From the NCBI RefSeq assembly GCF_021730395.1, contig NC_069371.1, forward strand, positions 70,648,001 to 70,712,000: DNA of 64,000 nucleotides, given 5' to 3'. Position numbers and translations under genes: made by a program. The notes beneath the pieces are model-generated. The model was not told where the DNA came from. It saw nothing but the letters and a program-made list of their open reading frames with translations, and did no database searches. Positions 33,213-42,999 of the stretch are shown here, piece by piece. This DNA comes from Mercenaria mercenaria (lineage: Eukaryota; Mollusca; Bivalvia; Venerida; Veneridae). Position 1 is the stretch's first letter; every line of letters begins with the position of its first letter.

Positions 33213-33978
33213 AACTTAGCATACACTTGACCTCCTGATGCACAGTTTGTAACAATATCGTTCATGTTACATTTACATCCGGTTTTTGTTACCTTCATTC
33301 TAATGATATAACCTAAACAAATGTTTAAGTATATCGGTAGCGCAGAAATGACTGTCATGTAAAAACGATATCATAGAGTCATTATTTTTACTTGTTTCGT
33401 TTTAACCTTGTAGCTTTTTAGCACTTTCTGAATTAAATTACTGATGCACGAGTACGATACATGTTTAAAGCAGTGCTTAATCAACAAGCTGTATTGCTAA
33501 AAATACTGGGAAATGATTTCAGCAATTTATATTTCAAAAAGTGCACACTTGAACTATTGTTTAGAACAGAAAGAAGAAAAAAAGAAGAAGAAACAATGGA
33601 AGTAGGAAAAACGAAATGTGGCAAATGATAAAAGAATACAGATAGTTGAAATGTACATAATTGCAAAAAATAAATGCAGACTGAAAAGGCTGATATATAT
33701 ATAATGCAAATTATTATTAGTTCATTTGTGAAGTAAAAAAATAGTTCTAGTAATAGACTGTATCATTATTTTAGACATATTTTACAATCAGTAATCAAGT
33801 TGTTTCGTCTATGAAAGATAGGCAATGTTACTGGGTTACTGTTCTTTTATCTTGTTTGTGCAGTGGTAATGAAAATACTATGTAAAGTCACGTTGAGAGA
33901 AACGTGGTTTGAATTGTTAAACTCATATTGCTTATCACTGGACCAAATAATTAAATAACCATTCTAATAAGCATAAAC

Positions 33979-34074
33979 TATAAAAATGTTACGTATGACA
34001 TCAACTTCATTTGATTAACTTATCTTCTCTTGAAATATGTCAAAAACGTAAAAAGAAAAAGACATATTAAACAG
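33979..34074 (+). promoter_or_regulatory. Putative TATA box and first exon of SCP gene D
   Basis: TATAAAAA at 33979-33986 and a strong donor acag|gtaaga at 34074/34075 on the plus strand. The intron would end at the acceptor tttgtttag just before 34291. This copies the architecture seen in the minus-strand genes. Confidence 0.5.
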
Positions 34075-34344
34075 GTAAGAATTTGATAACTTTTGCTGAA
34101 TACGTTTAACTCTATGATTTAAGCGGTTCGCAAGTAATTAAATTTAATTTGTTTTTTAAAACTTATTCACACACGATATAAACATTTGTGGAAAATAAAA
34201 TCATATTTGTATTTGTGTCATGAATGTTGATAACCTGACTGAATGTATATATACCTGTGATAAAAACTTATTTTAACAATTTTTGTTTAGGAGCACAGTT
34301 TACGTGACTTTTAGCTGAAAAGGACTGCTTTTGAATTTTACATA

Positions 34345-35833
34345 ATGGCCAGCGAATACTTGACAAACAAATGGAAAATGTGGTTCAAGTGGCTCGATAT
34401 AAATAAAGACGGAAAACTAGACTCCAAGGACATGAATGCAGCTAGGTAATTAACTGTGTTAGTTTTGTTAGATTAACGTCTCATGCTGAGAGTGTTGAGA
34501 AAGGACCTAAGACAGTTTTGATATGAATATACCATATGCAAGGTATCAGTTACATGTTGCAAGAATGACAAAGATTTTTGATCTAGAATAAATGAGAATA
34601 ATATTATTTTAGGGTCAAATAATTGATATTGATTTTGTTTGCCATACGGAAAAGGGAACTTTTTTATTCAGAAAATATGTAAAAGGATCCAAATGTAGCC
34701 TTACAAAGTAAAAACGATATTGGTTTGAAAAATATTCCAGTGCCTTAGCTGATCATTTGTGTATACAAATGTGTATGAAAGCTGGAGATTTGACTTGGTA
34801 ACCGCAATTATAGGTGAGGTAAATTGTTAGGACAAACATGAAGAAAACTTTTATTCTTCAATAACTATACAGTACAGTTTTCTTCATTTAACTGACAAAA
34901 TGATACATAACCTTCTCAAAAGAGATAAACATTTGTCCAGTTCCTAGTAATTAAATGTATTGTATAGAAATATCTTTATCGGAGCTTCCGTAGTCCACTG
35001 GTAAAAGTCACTGGTTTGATCAGTCTACCACCACCGCTGTTTTTTTCCAAATGTTAAATTCCTGATGTAGGAATTATCGTTATCTCCATCTACTATTTTG
35101 CCATGTTCCGGTTTTTATGGAAAGCCTTTTCGCTTTTCGCTACATTTACGATCGAAAAATGCCGAATGGAATAAAGTGAATACATCATCCCACGGAAATT
35201 GCCGAGTGTCATTACGGGTCCATTACCTCAATTCAATGAAGCTATCTGACTAATTTTATGGAGGTCGGTGGTTCTACATACGTGTCCATTCTTGTCAGTC
35301 AAAACGGGCCCCTTGGGTTTGTTTTATCATTGGATCTTGACAGTAAATATTTAGTCTAAATTAGAATTTGATAATCTATTTATGACTTTTTTAGGGAAAG
35401 ATTCGTTGAGCTTAATGACTTTGATGCAGTGAAGACAAAAGCGGCGATGGATATCTTTGAGAATTGGTGGAAGGACTTCATTTTCCGTGGAAAAGTTGAA
35501 CTATCAGAAGAAGAGTTCATCGAGTCTATGAACGAGGGATTCAAAACAGACAAAGATGAATTCATAGAAAGAATGCGCAGATGCTTCCAAGTCGCTTTTA
35601 ATGTAGTCGACATCAACAGTGAGCAAAATATAGATGAAGAAGAATTTATTGTTGGTTTTAGAACATCTGGGCATGAAAATATAGAACTCAATAAAAAGTT
35701 TTTCGAGATGTACAATCCCAAGAAGGGTTTAGTTTCTGTGCATGATCTTGTGGAATCTTGGGTTCAGTTTACCACCTCGGAGGATATGTCAAAGCACGAT
35801 ATTGTGAAAGCGGCATTTGAATTAGGTGTTTGA
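34345..35833 (+). CDS. Sarcoplasmic calcium-binding protein, gene D (opposite strand)
   Basis: The only plus-strand member. Coding exons 34345-34445 (donor gtaatt) and 35395-35833 (acceptor ttttttag) give 179 residues from MASEYLTNKW to AAFELGV. EF loop 1, DINKDGKLDSKD (18-29), is canonical. Loop 3, DINSEQNIDEEE (106-117), keeps the acidic residues but has Gln at the usual Gly position. The C-terminal half (DLVESWVQF..SED.SKHDIVK) resembles F and the G-H-I group more than A-B-C-E, so D is a separate lineage of the array. Intact. A decayed SINE lies in its intron. Role as for the other SCPs (inferred). Confidence 0.88.
34981..35325 (+). mobile_element. Decayed tRNA-derived SINE in the intron of gene D
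   Basis: Begins with a tRNA-like 'gtagtccactggtaaaagtc' and ends with 'ggaggtcggtggttctac', the block shared with the SINEs at 39380, 51471, 56976 and 62929. Confidence 0.5.
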
Positions 35834-37058
35834 CAGTATGTTACATATACAGTTGTATTATATGATTACAGTTAAAGGAGTTTTGTTTGATGGGAATGAC
35901 ATTTATTACACAGAAAGACATTATTATGATGTTGAATATATTGTAAAAGTTTGCGAAACAACGCAATTGCGAAGTTATTATCGCCGAGTAGATTGCTCAG
36001 TGAGAAATTATCCATGATTTTACTCTGATATTGAGAAAATATTGTACAGTAAATACAGTAAATAGTATTTTATACTAGTAATAGCTGTGGCTATTAGAAC
36101 ATTTGTTTACATAAAACCCATATCAGAATCGGAATAAAATATATGTATATCATGTTTTAATATATTCAGTTTTACTCCATGCTGAATTATTCACGTGGGC
36201 TATGCTCTCGTGCTCGTTTAATTATATCGAATTCATATAACCAATTCCGAAAGTGTTTTTATTGTGTTTTCTATCAGGATCACAGATATCTGACATCATG
36301 TCGATTTAGCTTTCGTGCAATGCCACTGCTAAATAGCACGTGCATAACTCCTATTACTTCAAAATATTGGCAGAAAAAGTGTGTTTTAGTATAAAGTAAC
36401 ATACATAAGCAACAAACTGATCAAAACATCCTAGTCTAGAACTTTATTTTTGATAAATAATTTACTACACGTGTAAGGCATCATAAGATTTTATTTGGAA
36501 ACTTTTCTCCACTCCCTCAAAACCTCGAGGTATTCTATGGAACCTTACATTACCTGTCATAAGTTTGAAATTAGCCTAAACATCTAAATTAAGATAAATC
36601 ATGAATCTAAAAAATGACGACGGCGAAATGTGTACATAATTTCTAAAAACAACTAAGTACTGGTTCAATTTATAACTTGATAATTTGTAATTCATTAATG
36701 TTGGCTGTTCATGATAGATTCCAAGATAGTTGTGGCGTAATTTCTTGGAATTATACTAGTTCAGTAGTATGTTCGGTTAGTAAATCAGTTAATGAAGGAC
36801 CATATAAATAAGTGTTTATCGTTACGCAGTGGTACTTTTAACGGTATATTCCATTTTTTTGTTAATTTTATTGCCTTTGATTATTATTGTGACGTGCGCA
36901 GAAACAAATATTAATTGACTTATCAAAAAATTCACCTGATGGCAGAACACAAAATTCCAGGATGCATTCTATTGTCTCCAGAATCACGATATAATAACAT
37001 GTCACAGAAATGTCTTATATTAATAAACCTAAATGTGTCAAAATGATATTAAAGAGTC
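35834..37058. other. Intergenic DNA between genes D and E
   Basis: The 3' ends of D (plus) and E (minus) face each other here. An 'aataaaatat' at 36134 could be a polyadenylation signal for D. Otherwise I see no feature. Confidence 0.4.
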
Positions 37059-38039
37059 TTAAAGGCCAGTTTGGAACTGCTTCACAAGTGCATCTGGTTT
37101 GGAGCTGTCCTCTTCAGTGAGCAACTGCGTCCACATGTCAGCCATCTTTTTCACTGGAACTTTCCCGTCAACCGGATCATGAGCATTGAACCATCTCTTG
37201 CCCACGGTCTCATCATGTTCTGTTGACTGAAACATGATAAGCAAATCTTCTTCGGTAATGAGACCATCGCCGTCCGTGTCAAGCAAATTACACACAATAT
37301 CCTGGTTCTTATTCATTCTTTCAACAAATTCTTCTTTACTGTCCTCGAAAGCTTTATTCTGGTTTTCAATGAATTCCGCTTCCGTGATTTCAGACTTTCC
37401 CCACATTAGATACTCGCCCCACCAAAGAGTGTATGTGGCCATAGCAGCTTTCTTCCGCTCCGCTTCAAAATGATGGAGGTTTGCAAACCTATTCCTGTAA
37501 AAAATGTTTGCAAGATACAATAAGAAATATGTTTGTGTCAAGGCTATGTATTTACATATCGGACTTTCCGTGACATCTCAATATCATCACCATTATCATC
37601 ATCGTCGACCTCATCATCGTTGTTGTCATCATCGTCGTCGTCTTTATCTTTATTATTATGATAATGTTACGTTTATTGCAATGTTAATTTCTTAGTACAC
37701 AAATACTGCTAAGGATGTACTGTGAAATCATTTAATTTCGTGGGCATGAAATTTCGTGGTTTTTGTCAAAACGGCAATTTCGTGGGGATATGTATTCGTG
37801 GATTACAACTTTTGAACATAATGTGAATAGAATGGGAATGTTACTTGCTCGTTGGGATTAAATTTCGCGGATTGACTCAACCAAGAAATCCACGAAAATT
37901 AGTCCCCCACGAATACTAATGATTTCACAGTAACATACCTTGATGTCTCTAAATCTTCTCTGCAAACTTTTCCGTCTTTGTTGTGATCAAACCAGGAAAA
38001 CCACATTTTCCATTTTGAGACAAGGAAGTCATTTGCCAT
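37059..38039 (-). CDS. Sarcoplasmic calcium-binding protein, gene E
   Basis: Coding exons 38039-37939 (donor gtatgt) and 37494-37059 (acceptor ttacag) give 178 residues from MANDFLVSKW to FQTGL. EF loop 1 DHNKDGKVCRED and loop 3 DTDGDGLITEED have full ligand sets; the fourth region reads DPVDGKVP. It is the closest intact relative of the damaged gene A (shared REDLETSR/SEDLETSR-type exon end and LLDTDGDG core). The coding intron is filled by a triplet repeat and by a MITE that ends only about 8 bases from the splice donor. The first exon is likely at 38302-38345 with donor gtatgatt. Confidence 0.9.
37580..37665. repeat. Trinucleotide-rich intron of SCP gene E
   Basis: Runs of atc, cgt and tcg triplets in the coding intron, matching the position of those in genes A, B and C. 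Confidence 0.75.
37720..37930. mobile_element. TA-flanked MITE in the coding intron of gene E
   Basis: A 211 bp element with inverted ends ctgtgaaatcatt, then 'a(a/g)tttcgtgg'-type words. It is flanked by TA (37718-37719 and 37931-37932), the target of Tc1/mariner-type elements. The interior repeats 'tttcgtgg' words. Its right edge is about 8 bases from the GT donor of exon 1. No coding capacity. Confidence 0.8.
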
Positions 38040-38224
38040 TGTGATCTGTAAATTGATATACAAGTCCCTGTATTGCCTAATCAATAAAACAAACTTAAGG
38101 CAAACAAGAATGTAGAAAGTGTGATTCAATACACATAATCATTGGACTGTTTGAATATGTTCACATAGATAGAAACTGATCTGTTTCCACTGTTGCATAG
38201 CTATATGTTGGCGATGCAAAATCA

Positions 38225-38250
38225 AGTATATATATATATATATATAATAC
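38225..38250. repeat. (TA)n microsatellite
   Basis: About twelve ta dinucleotides in the 5' untranslated intron of gene E. Confidence 0.85.
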
Positions 38251-38399
38251 TTTTATATACTTTTATTGTCGCGTTATAATTTAAACATTTTAAAATCATA
38301 CCTTTACGAACTATTTCCTAATTAAACTGTATTGTTGTGTTTCACGAAATGTATATCCAAACTTTGCCAAATCCTAGATATAAATGTCTTCTTTATGTC

Positions 38400-39379
38400 A
38401 AGAGATATAACTAATGGAACATCGTGCGTTACAAACACATTTGTTTTTTGTTTGTTTATGCAAACAGAGAGACTGGTAGATATGCTAGAAATGCAATTTT
38501 AATAAAAGTTCTTAACTGCTAATTGACGGAACTGCAGTCAAATATTTTAGCACTGTTTTTGTATTGCCTTCGGATTCTTTTACGGTAAGCAGGTACACTG
38601 CTAAATTAATAAATGTGCATATTTCCAGCATCTAACTCCGGCGGAGGAATGACGAAAAATTATTACGAAGAAGTTCACGTACACCAAGCAAGTCAGTCAA
38701 CATGTAAATAACATGATCTGTGAAATATCATAAATAGTAAATATTCTCGTAAATCGGAACTTACGAGAAATGGACCTCGCACGTTTCTTGTAAAGTGTTG
38801 ATAAGACGGTCCCATTGTGCATAACTTTGGGAAAGATCTGATATGGATAGTTTAAGTTAAAATTCAGAAATTCAGGAATACTTTCATGAACGAGGTCCGT
38901 GTCATATTTGTATCATTGCCATGCAGATAGAGAAAATTAATATTTTATCAAACAAAACTTTGCCTCCGATTATACGATGTATAGAAAAATATATGACGAT
39001 AAAATATGTCAAACATAATTTTTAATGCCATAAAGCAAAAAAATAGCAGACTCGGCTTGACTGAGTTTGTTATGAGAGGTAATTAAATGTGCAATGCTCC
39101 TCACGCCCCCCGCCCTTCTCACAGTACCGGCCCAAGCTGTGATCCCTAAGAACCAGAAAAACTATACAACGATTAGTCCAATTAGTAACTTCCTCTTATA
39201 AAATTAAGTTATCAGTAAACTGGTGGAAGAAAGCTAAAAGATGATCCGAGCTTAATCTAACAATGTCTTGAATAAATCACATGATAGGCAGGTAAAATTA
39301 AAAAGATAGTATTAAATGTGTTAATGGATTTGTACATGATTTAACTGCTTAAACTCCCAATGTTATGTTTAATATTATG
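38400..39379. other. Intergenic AT-rich DNA upstream of gene E
   Basis: No gene or repeat that I can support in this stretch. Confidence 0.4.
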
Positions 39380-39642
39380 GGACCTCTTTGGGCAAGTGGT
39401 TCAGGGTACTGACTTCAAATCACTTGCTCCTTACCATTGTGGGTTCGATTTTCACTTTGGGCATTGGATTCTCCATGTAAGGAAGCCATACAGCTGGGTT
39501 ACGGAAGGTCGGTGGTTCTACCCAGGTGCACGCCCGTGATGAAATAATGTACGGCGGGGCACCAGGATTTTCCTCCACCATCATAACTTGGAAAATCACC
39601 ATATGACCTGTTATTGTGTCACTTTGACGTTATCTCAACTAA

Positions 39643-39681
<39 letters not shown>

Positions 39682-39696
39682 AAAAAAAAAAAAAAA
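39380..39696 (+). mobile_element. tRNA-derived SINE with long A tail
   Basis: Head 'gggcaagtggttcagggta' (box A-like) and 'gtgggttcgattttcac' (box B), body with 'ggaaggtcggtggttctacc' and 'tcaccatatgacctgttat', and an A tail of about 50 bases with one C. The long tail suggests this is the youngest SINE copy in the window. Confidence 0.8.
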
Positions 39697-40307
39697 TCAA
39701 CAAATACATACATATGATATGTTCCCTATATCATATATTGTCATCGCTTCTTTCAAAATTGTTTAACATATTTAGTTTATATTCTAGTTTGTTTGAAAGT
39801 GAAACATAATGGAATACACGTTTTACAAATTCCTGATAAACTGCTTCTGTACTTTGTTAACATTTTTTATGATTTCACAAGCCAATCTGGAAAATTCCAA
39901 AGGTCATGACACTAAATTAACCAAGAATTATGATAGAAGCACATAAAATATTTCTATTCTAAGCACGCATAAGTTCTCGCTAACAGTTAAATTATATTTA
40001 GCATTCGATCCATAGGCTGTTAAAATTCACAACCCATTGGAAAGCATAATATCACGTAATTTTGGTGAGTATTTATAAACAATTAATCAAACAAATGACA
40101 AAATATTTGTGAACAGAATAATATTTTTTAAAATGCACAGTTTCTTGACCCATTCTTCTGATCTTAACTTATGTATATAGTCACTATTGAATCAAATCTG
40201 AGTTCAATTATGTAAAAATCATGATGTATTTATAGCCCTGCACATCAGCCGAAACGACGTTGTACTGTAATTGTTATGATGCTTTACTACCGTTTGGAAT
40301 AGTTTGT

Positions 40308-41011
40308 ATTGTCCGTAAGTATTGACATGGCACTCATGAATATTCCGTGTATTTCCGTAAATTAATTTTCGGTGTCCGAACATAAATAGCGATATAACTA
40401 AATTTTACATATATCGTTCTTATTTGATGTACTGTCGCATGTGCAGGTAGCTGTGCGGACAAAGCGTTTACCTGCCAATATCAGGATTGTGGGTTCGAGT
40501 CTTACGTCTGACCACATATTTTTCCCCAAATTTTATATGCAGACTTACCACTCATTTGGTCAAACGTATCTTGATATTTATGGTTCATATATTAAGTGTA
40601 ATCATATATAAATAAAAATATTTACCCGTTGTAAAAAGTGGAATAAAATTGTTTTAAATGTGTCTTAGATAAAAAGACAAATAACCTGTAATCGGCATTC
40701 CAGAAAATAAATGCTACAAGGGAAAACAATTAAAATTCATGAAATGTGACACATGAAATAATGTAAACGATAACATTACAATACAACAAATTGAAAAAAA
40801 AGAAGATCTAATCAGTAGGTGATTTCGAACCCGTGTTAACGTGCGTGGAAGGCAGACACCTTACCTCTATGCCACCCTGATATCGATTAACTTTACATGT
40901 TACTTTAATAATGAAGATGCTTTCAGAATACCAATATTGCGTAAATAAACGAAAACACCCGAAAATATTGGCGAAGATTAATGAGTGCCAGGTCAATACT
41001 TACGGACAATA
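40308..41011. mobile_element. Element with inverted ends and two facing tRNA-like heads
   Basis: Inverted ends 'tgtattgtccgtaagtattg' extend to about 45 bp ('tggcactcat', 'aat.ttc'). Inside, a plus-strand tRNA-like block (about 40440-40510, 'aggtagctgtgcgga', 'gtgggttcgagtctta') faces a minus-strand one (about 40885-40810, 'agggtggcatagaggtaagg', 'acgggttcgaaatca'), at similar distance from each end. It could be a SINE pair joined head to head or a TIR element that captured tRNA-like pieces. Confidence 0.6.
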
Positions 41012-41637
41012 CATTATGGAATAGAGGTAGAACTTCTTCTGTTTCAATCGTAGGGGGTAAAACGTAACAGTCAAGCATGTTTTATTGTTGGCTCATACAT
41101 AGATTGTTAGATAGAGCTACATAGCGTTTATGTGTTATTTTTAAATATTTGGACGATCACTTATCAAACTTACTGACGGGTAAGCCATTCAATAAGCTAT
41201 CCGTGTATAATATTTTTCCATTTCAGCGTCTTTTTGTTGTTGGCCTACTTTAGGATGCAAGACTCTATGGCGTGTTTGGGTTGGTCTGTGCTTACGGGAA
41301 ATCTACCCTTACCTTTTATCTTTTTTTGTTGTTATATCATATGATATTATCAATAAATTTTTAAAACTTTTTTAAATTATCTAAATTTTGACTATAAGCA
41401 AGAATAGGTCTGAATATAGACCGATCATATTGCACAAACTATTGACCGGCAATTTAAACAGGGAGTCATGTAATAACATAAACTTATTGAATGGCTTGCC
41501 CGTCAATATTAAAACTTTTTCTCGAGGTCTTTGACTATTGGCCGGCAAGGGATTCAAAAACAGTTTTATGACTTGAAATCAGAAACAAATTACCGCATTT
41601 TGTTTTCTTCAAGTTTTGGCTTGAGGCAAGAATAAAA

Positions 41638-41874
41638 TGAGCCGCGCCATGAGAAAACCAGCATAATGGCTTTGCGACCAGCATGGATCCAGACCAGCGT
41701 GCGCATCCGCGCAGTCTGGTCAGGATCCATGCTGTTCGCGTTCAAAGCCTATTGCAATTAGAGAAAATGTTAGTGGACAGCATGTATCCTGACCAGACTG
41801 CGCGGATGCGCACGATTGTCTGGATCCATGCTAGTCGCAAAGCCACTATATCGGTTGTCTCATGGCGCAGCTCA
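41638..41874. mobile_element. Palindromic repeat element, copy 4
   Basis: A 237 bp member of the same family as 21022-21260, starting tgagccgcgccatgagaaaa and ending 'tctcatggcgcagctca'. It lies between genes E and F. Confidence 0.85.
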
Positions 41875-42118
41875 AATAGCGTCTAACTATAGACCGGTTA
41901 ATAGAGAGAACTATGGACTGACGATTTACATAAAGAGACATGTCATAACTGAGTTTAATAAATTTGCAACTTGAGAATAATTAGATCTGAGATATGAAAA
42001 ATCATCAGTGTAATCATTTTATAATAGTAACATTAGCTGCGTTGCTGTCAAACTAAATACTTTAATGACAGATACAAACGTGGCTTACATACAATTTACA
42101 TGAAATTTGCATTAATGT

Positions 42119-42918
42119 CTATATGTAAGGTTTATGATATGTACGTATACACCACGTCTGGAATTTAGGATATATTGCTGTGTCAGATGCCGACACACCG
42201 GATTTGACAATATCTGGAACTGAACTGTCCTCACATGATAAAAATACAATCCACGACTCTACAAGGTCTTTAATTGGTACACGCCCATCAACTGGTTTAT
42301 AATACTGAAAGAAACGTTTATCAAGCTCGACATTCCCATGGCCTGCTGCCACACAAACAGCAAAATATTCATCCTCTGTGATGGAATCTATACCAATTTC
42401 AGCGATATCAAAAATCATTTTAAAACATGTTTTCACTCTTTCAACAAATTTCGCTTTGTCCTCCGCGAACGCTTCATTTTGGTAGTTGACAAATTCCTCC
42501 TCTGTGATTTCTTCCTGACCGCAGAATAGATACTCTTTCCATCATCTTTTCATAATTTGGGCCACAAGGTTTTTCTTTTCATCCGAAAAGGAATGAAGTT
42601 CAAGAAACTTGTCCCTGTGGAAATTCAAAAGAATACAGTTATTCTGTGGAATCCCTTTAAACCACACTCGAGTCCGCTTTCTGTAAAAACGCAATATTGA
42701 TACCATATAGCATGGTGTGGTCGCGACTCTTCAGTATGGTTCGACCCCACAAATTCTGGGTTGAGCGGCCGACACATTTACAACTAGACCACCGCTCCAC
42801 TTAAATGGAGAATTTACCTTTCGTATTCCATATTTTTCATGTTAGTCTTTCCGTCCTGGTTAACATCAAACCATTTATACCACATCCTCCATTTCGACAG
42901 AAGATATTCATTTGTCAT
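42119..42918 (-). pseudogene. SCP gene F (EF-hand), in-frame TGA in exon 2
   Basis: Coding exons 42918-42818 (donor gtaaat) and 42614-42119 (acceptor ccacag). Exon 1 is open, MTNEYLLSKWRMWYKWFDVN, with loop 1 DVNQDGKTNMKN lacking an acidic 12th position. In exon 2 codon 58 is TGA (42544-42542) where relatives have the first Trp of the WW pair (KR-stop-WKEYL). The rest is open, but loop 3 (EIGIDSITEDE) is weak and the C-terminus runs about 20 residues past the family's usual end. A tRNA-like SINE head lies in the intron (about 42795-42735). Probably a pseudogene; an error or polymorphism is possible. Confidence 0.78.
42735..42800 (-). mobile_element. tRNA-like SINE head in the intron of gene F
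   Basis: Minus strand: 'ggagcggtggtctagttgta' (box A) and 'ggggtcgaaccatac' (box B-like). It resembles the head of the SINE at 53030-53455. No tail is recognisable. Confidence 0.5.
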
Positions 42919-42999
42919 TGTTCGCATCTGCAACATATAAATGATTGCGTTAAGCGCCACTGAACGTAGTTTAAGTCAACGCTGCCAGTCACATTTTGA

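Larger units (their letters stand above)
30020..33500. repeat. Segmental duplication, copy carrying gene C
   Basis: Partner of 22125-28296 (see there). It lacks the foldback and TTAA elements of the B copy, but has two insertions of its own (32209-32440 and 32519-33193). Confidence 0.85.

Noticed and set aside
39588-39809. Lysine-rich open frame
   Set aside because: It is the translation of the poly-A tail of a SINE.
20432-42544. Programmed TGA readthrough or selenocysteine in SCP genes A and F
   Set aside because: Both are at tryptophan codons that relatives read as TGG, at different positions, with no sign of a recoding structure. Simple mutation explains them better.
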